From positions 3,732,501-3,796,500 of the forward strand of contig NZ_CP115463.1 in assembly GCF_027912495.1 (NCBI RefSeq): a DNA stretch of 64,000 bases, given 5' to 3'. This DNA is from Caulobacter sp. NIBR1757 (GTDB taxonomy: Bacteria; Pseudomonadota; Alphaproteobacteria; Caulobacterales; Caulobacteraceae). This document shows, piece after piece, positions 28,591 to 38,004 of the stretch (position 1 is the stretch's first letter; each line of letters opens with the position of its first letter). A model generated the notes under the pieces. It worked only from the letters and a program-made list of their open reading frames with translations, had not been told where the DNA came from and did no database searches. The position numbers were made by a program, and so were the translations under genes.

Positions 28591-31500
28591 ATGAACCCGG
28601 ACATCGACATCACGGTCTACGTTGAGGCGCTCCTGGCCGACGTCGGGCCGTGGAACCAGCCGCGCAAGCTGCTCGGGCGTATTCTCAACGTCGAGCTTAC
28701 AAGCCTCCAGGCCGGGGAGACCACCGGCGACCACGCGGGCCGGCTTACCCCGCTTCTGAGCCCATGGCTTTGGGACGTCACCTGGGACAACACCCGGCCC
28801 GACGCCGGCGCCGGCGTAGCGGCGCCGATTGGCCTGGCCGACGCCATCACCTCGGTGCTGGCCGACATCCTGAAGGAGGACAGGCAAGATCTCCTGAAGG
28901 CTCCGCCGGCCGACGCCGACCAGTCCGACCCCTACTGGCTCGCCATCCTGGCTCAGCTCGGACGGCTCCACCCCCTGGTTTCGCAAGGCTTGAAGCTGAC
29001 CGACGTCCGCGAGTGCGAGGACATGTCGCAGGAAGACCTGATCATCCGGACGATCAAGATCGGAGCCGACAGCTACACGATCGGTCAGAGACATGAGAAC
29101 GGCGTGCGGTTCCGTTGCGTGGCCCAGCCGGAGGTGTGGAATCGCGCCGCCCTGAGCAACCAGTTGATCGGTCTCATCGAGCCGCTTGGCCGGCTGGTGA
29201 AGTCGGTGGACGACGGCAGCCTGGCCAACTGGCTGGCCGACCTGCCGGGGCGCCTTGGTGCGGCGCTGAACCCGGCGCCCCGCCTGGCCGATCTGGCCGA
29301 GGCGGAAGCCGTGACGGTCGCGGCGGCGGCAAATCATCTGAAAGTCGGCCTCGAGCGGCTGCTCGCGCCACTGGGCGACGCGACCATCCTGGCGCCCCTG
29401 CTGAGCCAGGACGGCGCGCCACCCGACATGCAGATGGCGGACCGCTGGGCGGCGGACCTTGCGGGCCGCCTGCCTCGGATCAGAGATGAGATCCTTGCCG
29501 CGCTCACGAAGGACCAGGGCGCCGACGGCCCCATGGATCCCAGCGAGTTGCGCCTTCGCTACGCCTCGGCTTCCGCGGTGGAGCCGCTGAGCCAGGGGCT
29601 GGCCGAGACCCTGCCCACGGCCATGACCCCGGCCCAGAAAGTCATCCGGGCGGCAGCCGAAAGCTGGCTGCGCCAGATCTCGAACATCTCACCCATTCTG
29701 CATGGTCTGTTGCCTGACCGGCTGGCCCGCGACCAGCTGCTGCCGGCCCTGGTCGCCGCTGTCGCCAACAATGCGGTTGATGACTGGACCGAACTGCAGA
29801 CCCAGTTCGGCGTCATCTTCCCGGACGCGGCCAGAGCCGTCCTGGGCCTGCGACCCGGTGACTTTCCGGGCGCCTTCGAAGCTATGGCGGCCGCGTTGAA
29901 GAGCGACCTGTTCGGCGGACGCCAGGACGTCGATCAGGGCGCCCAGGAAGGCCTGGCGGTCCGCGTCGACAGCGTCTTCCACAAGCCGCCGGCCGGCCTG
30001 CCGGATCTGCATACCCAGCTCGACGGCTTCCTCATGGCCGTGCAGCCGACCTGGATCGCCGACGGCCTTCTCCATGAGGGCGACTGGGCGTTGGTCACCC
30101 GTGGCCGAAGCACCCTGTCCGCCGGCGCGGCCAGGATCGATCTTCAGGACGGGCCGACGCCATTGCCGGTGGCCTTCGAGATGTCCTGGCAGTCGGGCGG
30201 CGCGGCGGAGAGCCGCCATGCGCTGGCCAACTACCACGGTCGGCCGTTGATCCCGTTGACCAGCGCCGACAAGCCCCCGCCGGTGAGCGGCCCCGACCAG
30301 GAGGTCGAGGTTCCGCCGACGCCGGCCCTGACGCTGGACTATCTTGCCGATGGCGGCCCCTATCCGGACCTGGCCTACGGCCGCGACTATCGGGTGGCCA
30401 TAGGCTATCAGGCGCCGGGCGGCATCCTGCCACGGGGCTTCTGCGCGCCGGCCGACCCCTTCACCTACGCCCCGGACGCCCAAATTCTCGGCGACACGGA
30501 CTGGCGGAGGGATATCAGGTTCCGGCGCTCCCTGAAGCCCGGCGCGCCTCGGCTGCTGCCGGCCGGCGAGACCGACAGTCCCCTGCAGCTTGGCGGCCCC
30601 CGGGATCATGCCGTTCCGCCGCTCTGGCGGGAGTACGCGGCCCTGTGGACCGGCGCCGACGCCGCGGCGCAGCGCCGGCGACTGGATGGGCTGGCGACCC
30701 TGTTCCTCGACCCGGTTGGCGCCGACAAGATGATGTCGCTGACCCCGGCCCAGCTTGCCTTCGACATCCGCCCACCGGCCCTCGCGCTCGGCGACAGCCG
30801 GCCAGACACGGTCCAGAACGCGGCGGTCTGGCGCTACTGGACAGCCCGTGACAGCGACTTCACCGGCGCGGCGCCGGCCACCGCGCCGGCCGTCAGCGAC
30901 ATGGACGACCCGGCCGTGGTCGGCGGCCCGGGCGGGGCCGCGACCGGCCGCGGCGGCGTCATCGTCCGGCTCAGTGAGATTACCCCGACCGGCCTGGTGT
31001 CGAAGGCGTCGCAGCCAATCGTCCTGACCTCCGGCGCCGCGGTCAGGGTCGTCGTCGAGACAGGACAGGGTCATCCCGACCTGACCATGACGGTGGCCGG
31101 CCGAACCGTCACCATCAACAGCCCGCCGGCCACCCGCTTCGTCGTCGAAGCCTTGACCGCCTGCGACCCGGCCTTCTTCGCCGGCGGCGACGATGTGCGC
31201 TTCGCCGCCGACACGCCCGTGGTCACGGAACACGGCCTGGTCGTCTTCGGCCGCTCCGCCCTGGTGTTCGAAGCCCTTCCGCTCGAAGCCCACCTGCCCT
31301 CGGCCGACGATCTCTGGCGCGCGCTCGACCTGACGCAGACCGGCGTGGCGTTGGCCGCCCGCCCCTCTCCGTCAGCGTTCGACTATATCGGATCGATCGA
31401 GGCCACCCACCAACGGTGGACCTGGGACGGCGGCCCGGTGTGGCCTCTGAGCGATTTCGGCGGGCTGAGCTTTGGCCTTGCCGAGCCGCCCGGCGCCGGC

Positions 31501-32832
31501 CGCGACGGCCGCTTCGTCGCCTTCGAGACCACCATGATGGGGCGGCGCGGTTCGGCCGGGATCACGACCACGGCGAGGGCCACCGCCGGCCACAAGGCCC
31601 AGCTCCTGACCCTCGAGCAACGGCCCAATCAGGGCGGCGACTATCTGAGGATCCGCGCCGAGGCGATCAGCCGCTATGCGCCGCTCCGCCAGGGCGCGGG
31701 CGCCGACCCCGGCCTGTTGCGGATCGTGGCGCAGCTTGGCGACACGGACCTCGGGCGTTGGCGCGGCGTGACCCTGGCGCTAAGCCGGCGCGACCCCCTG
31801 CCGACGCCGCGCCTGGCCCTCGCCGCGCCAACCTTCGGCCGGGTCGGCGGCGGCGCCGGCATGGCGGGCGGCATCGGCCTCTATCTCGACCAGCCAATGT
31901 TCGACACGCGGGATGGCGCCGGCCTTGCCGAATTGCTGGAAGTGGAGGTTCTGGCCGAACGGCTGATCACGCCCGCGACGACGGCGCACTCAATCGGTCC
32001 CGATCCGATTCTGACGGGAGATGCCGACCCTTGGATGACCGGTGTCGAGCCGTCGACCTGGGTCCTCAGCCGGGGAGTCATCCTGGGCCAGACCCTGGAG
32101 CCGTTCTCGGCCTCTCCGCGCATCCCCTTCAGCATCGCGCTGCTCGACCCGATCATTGGCCAGCAAGAGGTGAAGCCGGACACCATGGCGCGAATCCGGG
32201 CGCGCACCACGTTCGCCAGCCCGATGCCCGGCGTGACGCCCGCGGAACAGGAACGACTGACCTCGCCCTGGTCGGCGCCGGTCTGGGTGCACTTCCTGCC
32301 TGACGTGGCCGCGGTGATCGACGAACAGGTGCTGTTCCAGTGCCGACAGCAGGGCGGCCGCGTGACCCTGAGCGGCAACGCCATCGACAGAATACTCCAC
32401 CCGGTCGCCGCCGAGGCCGCCGCGGCCCGACTCGCGCGTCTGACCGATCGGGTAACCGACCTGACCCCGTCCGGAGCGCCGCACCTGGCCCAAGGACTAT
32501 GGGCCATCGCCCTGGCGACGGTGCGGGATGTGACGGGCGACGAGGTCATCCGCGCCAGTCAGGTCGTCCGCGCCCAGATCATCGATGGCGCGATCCGCTT
32601 CGACCTCGACGACGACATCACGCCTGCCTACGTGCGGCTGCTGGAGGTCCAGACCGTCCGGACGACCGAGGCGCCGGACGCGGATCTTCCGACAAGCCTT
32701 CTCGATGCGACGGAGCGCTGGTTCGGCGCCGCGCCCGATCCCGAGGTCGGGTCCGGACGCGCCGCGCCCGACCCTGACGTCCTCGAACGGATCGTGGCCG
32801 TGGGTCCGCTGGTCAAGGTCGAGGCCGCATGA
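28591..32832 (+). CDS. Second giant unknown protein (1413 aa)
   Basis: Starts nine bases after the 2290-aa gene and is surely co-transcribed with it. The first 450 residues are mainly helical (LADAITSVLADILKEDRQDLL, then repeated Ala/Leu-rich helices). The rest is beta-rich with loops such as LAYGRDYRVAIGYQAPGG and RFRRSLKPGAPRLL, which suggest several sandwich domains. No signal peptide, membrane segment, protease or nuclease motif is visible, and no RHS/YD repeats or phage tail motifs that would make it a toxin-complex or tail protein. Function unknown; it probably forms a complex with its giant neighbour. Confidence 0.75.
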   Translation: MNPDIDITVYVEALLADVGPWNQPRKLLGRILNVELTSLQAGETTGDHAGRLTPLLSPWLWDVTWDNTRPDAGAGVAAPIGLADAITSVLADILKEDRQDLLKAPPADADQSDPYWLAILAQLGRLHPLVSQGLKLTDVRECEDMSQEDLIIRTIKIGADSYTIGQRHENGVRFRCVAQPEVWNRAALSNQLIGLIEPLGRLVKSVDDGSLANWLADLPGRLGAALNPAPRLADLAEAEAVTVAAAANHLKVGLERLLAPLGDATILAPLLSQDGAPPDMQMADRWAADLAGRLPRIRDEILAALTKDQGADGPMDPSELRLRYASASAVEPLSQGLAETLPTAMTPAQKVIRAAAESWLRQISNISPILHGLLPDRLARDQLLPALVAAVANNAVDDWTELQTQFGVIFPDAARAVLGLRPGDFPGAFEAMAAALKSDLFGGRQDVDQGAQEGLAVRVDSVFHKPPAGLPDLHTQLDGFLMAVQPTWIADGLLHEGDWALVTRGRSTLSAGAARIDLQDGPTPLPVAFEMSWQSGGAAESRHALANYHGRPLIPLTSADKPPPVSGPDQEVEVPPTPALTLDYLADGGPYPDLAYGRDYRVAIGYQAPGGILPRGFCAPADPFTYAPDAQILGDTDWRRDIRFRRSLKPGAPRLLPAGETDSPLQLGGPRDHAVPPLWREYAALWTGADAAAQRRRLDGLATLFLDPVGADKMMSLTPAQLAFDIRPPALALGDSRPDTVQNAAVWRYWTARDSDFTGAAPATAPAVSDMDDPAVVGGPGGAATGRGGVIVRLSEITPTGLVSKASQPIVLTSGAAVRVVVETGQGHPDLTMTVAGRTVTINSPPATRFVVEALTACDPAFFAGGDDVRFAADTPVVTEHGLVVFGRSALVFEALPLEAHLPSADDLWRALDLTQTGVALAARPSPSAFDYIGSIEATHQRWTWDGGPVWPLSDFGGLSFGLAEPPGAGRDGRFVAFETTMMGRRGSAGITTTARATAGHKAQLLTLEQRPNQGGDYLRIRAEAISRYAPLRQGAGADPGLLRIVAQLGDTDLGRWRGVTLALSRRDPLPTPRLALAAPTFGRVGGGAGMAGGIGLYLDQPMFDTRDGAGLAELLEVEVLAERLITPATTAHSIGPDPILTGDADPWMTGVEPSTWVLSRGVILGQTLEPFSASPRIPFSIALLDPIIGQQEVKPDTMARIRARTTFASPMPGVTPAEQERLTSPWSAPVWVHFLPDVAAVIDEQVLFQCRQQGGRVTLSGNAIDRILHPVAAEAAAARLARLTDRVTDLTPSGAPHLAQGLWAIALATVRDVTGDEVIRASQVVRAQIIDGAIRFDLDDDITPAYVRLLEVQTVRTTEAPDADLPTSLLDATERWFGAAPDPEVGSGRAAPDPDVLERIVAVGPLVKVEAA

Positions 32833-32925
32833 CGTTTGCGCTTCCCGTCTCGATCAAACGCGTCCGGCAACCCCGATCGGAGGGGGCCGTCCGGCGATCG
32901 TCGCCCAAAACGTCTTTTCATTCAT

Positions 32926-32935
32926 TTAGTGCTAA
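32926..32935. promoter_or_regulatory. Candidate TetR operator before the acyl-CoA ligase
   Basis: TTAGTGCTAA within a CATTT...TTAATG context, 54 bp before the ligase start. It shares the TTAG-N-CTAA dyad with two sites upstream of the TetR/TonB pair at 35.2 kb. Confidence 0.5.
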
Positions 32936-32988
32936 GTTAATGAAACTCGCGCTTCGGCAACGGTTCCGAAGCCGGGAGGCGTTTTTCC

Positions 32989-34434
32989 ATGTCGGCTCAG
33001 CCTGTCGCTCTCGGTTCGATCCTGGCCCACCATGCGCGCCGCTCACCCGGCCGCGCCGCTCTGGTTCTGGGCGACATCACCGTCAGCTACGCTGAGCTCG
33101 ACGCGCGGACCAACCAGCGGGCCCGGCTGATCGCGGCGCGGGGCGTCGGCCAAGGCGACTTCGTCACCGTCGCCCTGCCCAACGGCCTGGAATTCTACGA
33201 GACCGTCTTCGCGCTCTGGAAACTGGGCGCGACGCCGAACATCGTGTCGGCCAAGCTGCCGCGGCCGGAGATGGAGGCGATCCTCGGGATCGTGCGCCCG
33301 AGGCTGTTCGTCGGCGCGGCGGCGGCCATACCCGGGATTCAAATTCTGACGGACGAGGCGCCCGACGGCTATTCGGCCGAGTCGCTGCCGGAGGTCGTCT
33401 CGCCGCACTGGAAGGCGATGACCAGCGGCGGATCGACCGGCCGGCCGAAGGTGATCGTCGACGCCATGCCGGCGCGGTGGGATCCGCGGGACGGATTCCT
33501 GCTGCAGCGGCCGGGCGACGTGATCCTCAACCCGGGGCCGCTCTATCACAACGCTCCGTTCCACTGCATCAGCATGGGGATGTTCGTCGGGGCGACCATC
33601 GTCGAGATGGGCAGGTTCGACGCCCTGCGCGCCCTGCAGCTCATCGAGGCGCATGGGGTCAACTGGGTGACCATGGTGCCGACCATGATGCACCGCATCT
33701 GGCAGCTGGGGCCCGAGGTCCTGTCGGGCTTCACCCTGCCCAGCCTGCGGATGATGCTGCACATGGCCGCCCCCTGCGCGCCCTGGCTCAAGCAGGCCTG
33801 GATCGACTGGCTGGGCGGCGAGCGGGTCTGGGAATACTACGGCACGACCGAGGGCATCGGCTCGACGATCATCTCCGGCACGGACTGGCTGGCCCACCGC
33901 GGCTCGGTCGGACAGGTGCGGCCCGGCTACGAGATGAAGATCCTCGACGAGGCGGGGAACGACCGGCCCATCGGCGAGGTCGGAGAGGTCTATTTCCGGC
34001 CCGAGGCCGGCCCGGGATCGACCTACCACTACCTCGGCAGCGCCTCGAAGCGCTTTGGTGACTGGGAGACGATGGGCGACCTCGGCTCGGTCGATGCGGA
34101 GGGCTATCTCTACCTTTCCGACCGCCGCAACGACCTGATCATCTCGGGCGGCGCCAACATCTATCCGGCCGAGGTCGAGGCGGCGCTCGATGCCCACCCG
34201 GCCGTCCAGGGCAGCGCCGTGATCGGGCTGCCGGACGAGGAATGGGGCGCCAGCGTGCACGCCATCGTCCAGCCGGTGGAGGGCGCGGCGCTGGCGGAGG
34301 CCGAGTTGCTGGATTTCGTCGCCGGCCAGCTGGCGCGGTTCAAATTGCCCAAGAGCATCGAGTTCACCAGCGAACCCCTGCGCGACGAGGCCGGCAAGGT
34401 GCGGCGCGCGGCGCTGCGCCAGGCGCGGCTATGA
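32989..34434 (+). CDS. Acyl-CoA synthetase (AMP-binding enzyme)
   Basis: A 481-aa adenylate-forming ligase that activates a carboxylic acid with ATP and joins it to CoA. The core motifs are intact: TSGGSTGRPK (P-loop, near residue 145), YYGTTEG (about 284), GDLGSVDAEGYLYLSDRRND (about 363) and the C-terminal AGKVRR with the catalytic Lys. It is shorter than fatty-acid ligases and resembles the bile-acid/cyclic-acid ligase branch, but the substrate is not determinable. The gene ends 6 bp inside the convergent TetR gene. The shared dyad upstream places it under that regulator. Confidence 0.9.
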   Translation: MSAQPVALGSILAHHARRSPGRAALVLGDITVSYAELDARTNQRARLIAARGVGQGDFVTVALPNGLEFYETVFALWKLGATPNIVSAKLPRPEMEAILGIVRPRLFVGAAAAIPGIQILTDEAPDGYSAESLPEVVSPHWKAMTSGGSTGRPKVIVDAMPARWDPRDGFLLQRPGDVILNPGPLYHNAPFHCISMGMFVGATIVEMGRFDALRALQLIEAHGVNWVTMVPTMMHRIWQLGPEVLSGFTLPSLRMMLHMAAPCAPWLKQAWIDWLGGERVWEYYGTTEGIGSTIISGTDWLAHRGSVGQVRPGYEMKILDEAGNDRPIGEVGEVYFRPEAGPGSTYHYLGSASKRFGDWETMGDLGSVDAEGYLYLSDRRNDLIISGGANIYPAEVEAALDAHPAVQGSAVIGLPDEEWGASVHAIVQPVEGAALAEAELLDFVAGQLARFKLPKSIEFTSEPLRDEAGKVRRAALRQARL

Positions 34435-35130
34435 GCCGGCGGGCTGCGCCTTGCGGCGGTTGTAGAGGGCTTCGAGGCCGGCGGCCATGAAGGTGACGAA
34501 CCGGTCGCGGACGGCCTCGAAATCGTCCGAGGCGCAGAGGTTGTTGGACAGCCGGTCGATCCGGCCGGTGCGCGACAGGATCAGGGTGTAGGCGCCCGAG
34601 GTGAACTGGAAGCTCCAGAACAGATCCTCCGGGTTGGCGTCCGGCAGGGCCTTCTGCAACAGGCCGATGAGGCGCAGGACCAGGGGATCGAAATAGAGGT
34701 CCATCTTCTCGGCGCCGTAGCCGGGGGCATTGTTCACCTGGGCGAAGATGCGGCCGAAGTTGCTCCAGCCCTCCTCGCCGTTGATGTAGACGTCGAAGGC
34801 GCCGTCGTAATAGGCGCGCAGCGCCCCCTCGACCGTCGGATGATCGCCGGCCTCGGCCTCGTAGGCGTCGAGCCCGGCGGTCCGCACCGTCACCGCATAG
34901 TCGACCCGGCGGCCGAAGACGGCGTCGAACAGGGCCTTCTTGCCATCGTGATAGTAGTGGATCAGCGCCGGGTGGATGCCCATGGCGTCGGCGACGTCCT
35001 TGATGGTCACCCCGAAGTAGCCGCGTTGCGAAAACAGGTCCTCGGCCGTGTCGAGGATCAGCTTCTCGGTGGCGGCGCGCTGGTCGGCGCGCTTGCGCCG
35101 TTCGCCCTTTGGCGCTGCTGCCATCCCCAT
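34429..35130 (-). CDS. TetR-family regulator of the ligase/TonB locus
   Basis: A TetR regulator of about 233 aa. The N-terminal helix-turn-helix (LFSQRGYFGVTIKDVADAMG) precedes a helical ligand domain. The start at 35130 (MGM) follows AGGAAGG; the ATG at 35124 has even better spacing. It lies between the ligase and the divergent TonB receptor, with two TTAG-CTAA dyads in the gap, so it probably represses both and itself. It is clearly paralogous to the regulator at 61495-62211: both contain RTGRIDRLS followed by an LC(A/S)S(D/E)DFEA stretch and ATFMAAG-like ends. Confidence 0.88.
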   Translation of the reverse strand: MGMAAAPKGERRKRADQRAATEKLILDTAEDLFSQRGYFGVTIKDVADAMGIHPALIHYYHDGKKALFDAVFGRRVDYAVTVRTAGLDAYEAEAGDHPTVEGALRAYYDGAFDVYINGEEGWSNFGRIFAQVNNAPGYGAEKMDLYFDPLVLRLIGLLQKALPDANPEDLFWSFQFTSGAYTLILSRTGRIDRLSNNLCASDDFEAVRDRFVTFMAAGLEALYNRRKAQPAGS

Positions 35131-35232
35131 CGACCTTCCTGAGTCCACGCCGGCGGGCGGCCTCACCTGGCCGTCCGGAAGCCCCGACGATGGGGCAGCG
35201 CCCCCATCGGGTCAAGGACGCCAGGCCAATTG

Positions 35233-35250
35233 ATTTAGCCCCGACTAAAT
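35233..35250. promoter_or_regulatory. Candidate TetR operator 1
   Basis: ATTTAGCCCCGACTAAAT is a perfect 6-bp dyad around six bases. It lies between the divergent TetR and TonB-receptor genes. Confidence 0.55.
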
Positions 35251-35272
35251 GAACTTGACGGCATCCATTTAC

Positions 35273-35282
35273 TTAGCGCTAA
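35273..35282. promoter_or_regulatory. Candidate TetR operator 2
   Basis: TTAGCGCTAA is a perfect palindrome followed by ATGAATGAA, resembling the flank of the site at 32926. It lies 86 bp before the TonB receptor start. Confidence 0.55.
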
Positions 35283-35367
35283 ATGAATGAACTCGACCAA
35301 CCGGCCCTCCGCGAGAGGGGAACGGCGGCGACAACAGGGCGGCGAACCGCCGTATGGGGAGGTTGAA

Positions 35368-37983
35368 ATGGTTGGACAACGTATCACCACGCGTGGGCGC
35401 GCGCTTTGCGGAACCTCGCTCGCCGCCGTCCTGCTGCTGGCGGCCGGACCGGGCCTGGCCCAGACGGCCCCGGCCGACGAGGAAGTCTCGGAAGTCGTCG
35501 TCACCGGCACCAGCATCAAGGGCGTGCCGCCGACCGGCTCCAACCTGATCAGCGTCTCGCGCGACGACATCGAGACCCTCGGCGCCGCCAACACCCCCGA
35601 CCTGCTGGCCAGCGTGCCGCAGCTGAACAGCTTCAACACCGCCCCCTCGGCCAGCCTGGGCGGCTTCGGCTCGTTCGCGCCGGGCATGCGCGGCCTGCCG
35701 GCCAACGCCACCCTGCCGCTGATGAACGGCCACCGGCTGGTCGCCGCGGCCGCCAACGAGACCAATCCCGACTATCCGCTGATCCCCAACCTGGCCATCG
35801 AGCGAATCGAGGTCGTGGCCGACGGCGCCTCGTCGATCTATGGCTCCGACGCCGTCGCCGGGGTGGTCAACTTCATCACCCGCCGCAACGTCAAAGGCGT
35901 CGAGGTCTCGGCCAGCTACGGCGTCGGCGATGAATACTACATCGGCCACTTCGGCGGCCTGTTCGGCCACAGCTGGGGCAGCGGCAGCATCCTGGCCGCC
36001 TACCAGTACACCGAGAACGACAACATCACGGCCGGCGACCGCGACTACCGGCTGCAGGATTTCCGGCCCTACGGCGGCATCGACACCCGCGGGGTGAACT
36101 GCCCGGACGCCAACGTCCTGGTCAACACGACCTTCTACTCGGTCTACTACGCCGCGCCGGCCCTGGCCGCGAATACCCGGAACTTCTGCGACAACACCGC
36201 CGTCGCCGACCTGCTGCCGAAATCCCGCATCCACAGCCTGTTCGTCTCGGGCCATCAGGACGTTACTGATCGCGTCACCCTGTGGGGCGAGGTTCTCTAT
36301 TCGGACCGCAAGGACGAGCTGCGCGCCTCGCCGCCGGTCCAGGCGGTGTTCCTCACCGCCGCCAACCCCTTCTTCCGGGCCCCGGCCGGCACCTTCGCCA
36401 CGGTCGAGTACGTCATGTTCCGGCCGGACAACCTGATCGGCGACGACCACTTCCTGAACACCGACAAGCGGCTGGTCGGCAACTCGTCGTTCGGCGTCGA
36501 CGTCAGCCTGCCCGGCGACTTCGACCTGACGGTCTACGGCACCTACGACTGGGCCCAGAACGACGCCTTCATTCCGCAGATCAACGCCGGGGCCCTGGCC
36601 GCGGCGGCGGCCGGCACGACGACGGCCACGGCGCTCGACCCCTTCGGCACGGGCACCTCGCCGGCGGTCAGGGCCGCCATCCTCAACTCCTCGACCTCGG
36701 TGACCATCGACCAGCGCACCAGCCTGGGCGCCGTCCGGCTGAGCGGACCGCTGTTCGACCTGCCCGGCGGCCAGCTCAAGGTCGCCGTCGGCGGTGAACT
36801 GCGCCGCGAGACCTTCGAGCAGACGGGCTTCGTCGGCGCCACCGCCGTGCCGGAGGACCTCGACCGCGACATCAGCTCGATCTACGGCGAGGTCTTCGTG
36901 CCCGTGGTCGGCGAGAGCAACCGGATTCCGGGCCTGTACAGCCTGTCGCTGTCCCTGTCGGGCCGCTACGACGACTACAGCGACTTCGGCTCGACCAGCA
37001 ATCCCAAGGTCGGCGTCAACTGGGAGCCGATGGAGGGACTGGCGTTCCGCGCCTCCTACGGCCAGTCATTCCGCGCCCCCGGCATGCGCCAGATCGGCGC
37101 CACGGTCGGCGCCTACTACCTCGACGCCGCCAGCGCCGCCGTCAGCGCCAACGACCCGACCCGGGGCGGCGCCCAGGTCAATACCGTCTACCTGCTGGGC
37201 GGCAACCGCGACCTGCAGCCGGAAGAGGCCACCACCTATTCCTACGGCGTCAGCTGGAATCCGGCCTTCCTGCCGGACCTGCGGCTCAGCATGACCTACT
37301 ACAATATCGAGTACACCGACGTGATCGGCACGCCGTCGGCGTCGCTGGTGTTCACTGATCCGACCTTCGCCTCGGTCGTCTATCGCAACCCGACGGCGGG
37401 GCAGCTTTCGTCCCTGCTGTCGATCGCGGTGCCGGTCAACCTGCCGACCCCCCTGCCCGCCATCGGCAACATCCTGGACCTGCGCCTCAACAACTTCGGC
37501 TCGCGCAAGACCGACGGCCTGGACTTCGACATCAACTACCGCTGGCCGACCAGCTTCGGCGCGGTCTACGCCGACCTGGCCGGCAACTATGTGCTGAAGT
37601 TCGACACTCAGCTGTCGCCGGCCTCGCCGGTCGTCGACAGCCTGAGGCTGGGGGTGCCGCGGGCCACGGCGCGGGCGACCTTCGGCATCGAGGCCGGGCC
37701 GATCAGCGCCGCCGGCTTCGTCAACTACCGCGACGGGGTGCGGAACAACTTCACCACCCCCACCGGGGTCAGCTCCTACGAGGCCGACGCCTACACCACC
37801 GTCGACCTGCGGGTCTCCTGGCGCCTGGGCGAGACCGGCTGGCGGCGGGGCACGACCCTGGCCCTGCAGGTCAACGACCTGTTCGACCAGGACCCGCCCT
37901 TCTTCCCGGCCACGGACGGCATCGGCGGCGCCTACAATCCGATCGGCCGCTTTGTCGGGCTCAACCTGCGCAAGTCCTTCTGA
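35368..37983 (+). CDS. TonB-dependent receptor
   Basis: A complete 871-aa outer-membrane receptor. The start at 35368 follows GGGGAGG. The signal peptide ends near residue 31 (GPGLAQ). EVSEVVVTGTSIKG serves as TonB box and plug start, and the plug has IERIEVVADGASSIYGSDAVAGVVNFITR. The barrel ends in aromatic FVGLNLRKSF. Long loops and the Caulobacter-type VVVTGTSIKG opening suit large organic substrates. It heads the run receptor, serine hydrolase, MFS transporter, carboxylesterase, which suggests uptake and breakdown of an ester-containing molecule. Confidence 0.95.
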   Translation: MVGQRITTRGRALCGTSLAAVLLLAAGPGLAQTAPADEEVSEVVVTGTSIKGVPPTGSNLISVSRDDIETLGAANTPDLLASVPQLNSFNTAPSASLGGFGSFAPGMRGLPANATLPLMNGHRLVAAAANETNPDYPLIPNLAIERIEVVADGASSIYGSDAVAGVVNFITRRNVKGVEVSASYGVGDEYYIGHFGGLFGHSWGSGSILAAYQYTENDNITAGDRDYRLQDFRPYGGIDTRGVNCPDANVLVNTTFYSVYYAAPALAANTRNFCDNTAVADLLPKSRIHSLFVSGHQDVTDRVTLWGEVLYSDRKDELRASPPVQAVFLTAANPFFRAPAGTFATVEYVMFRPDNLIGDDHFLNTDKRLVGNSSFGVDVSLPGDFDLTVYGTYDWAQNDAFIPQINAGALAAAAAGTTTATALDPFGTGTSPAVRAAILNSSTSVTIDQRTSLGAVRLSGPLFDLPGGQLKVAVGGELRRETFEQTGFVGATAVPEDLDRDISSIYGEVFVPVVGESNRIPGLYSLSLSLSGRYDDYSDFGSTSNPKVGVNWEPMEGLAFRASYGQSFRAPGMRQIGATVGAYYLDAASAAVSANDPTRGGAQVNTVYLLGGNRDLQPEEATTYSYGVSWNPAFLPDLRLSMTYYNIEYTDVIGTPSASLVFTDPTFASVVYRNPTAGQLSSLLSIAVPVNLPTPLPAIGNILDLRLNNFGSRKTDGLDFDINYRWPTSFGAVYADLAGNYVLKFDTQLSPASPVVDSLRLGVPRATARATFGIEAGPISAAGFVNYRDGVRNNFTTPTGVSSYEADAYTTVDLRVSWRLGETGWRRGTTLALQVNDLFDQDPPFFPATDGIGGAYNPIGRFVGLNLRKSF

Positions 37984-38004
37984 TCAAGCCGGAAGCCCAA
38001 GAGT

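Noticed and set aside
21709-32832. Giant pair as Tc-type toxin, phage tail or contractile injection system
   Set aside because: No RHS/YD repeats, SpvB-like domain, sheath, baseplate, AAA+ or lysozyme genes; sizes alone are not evidence.
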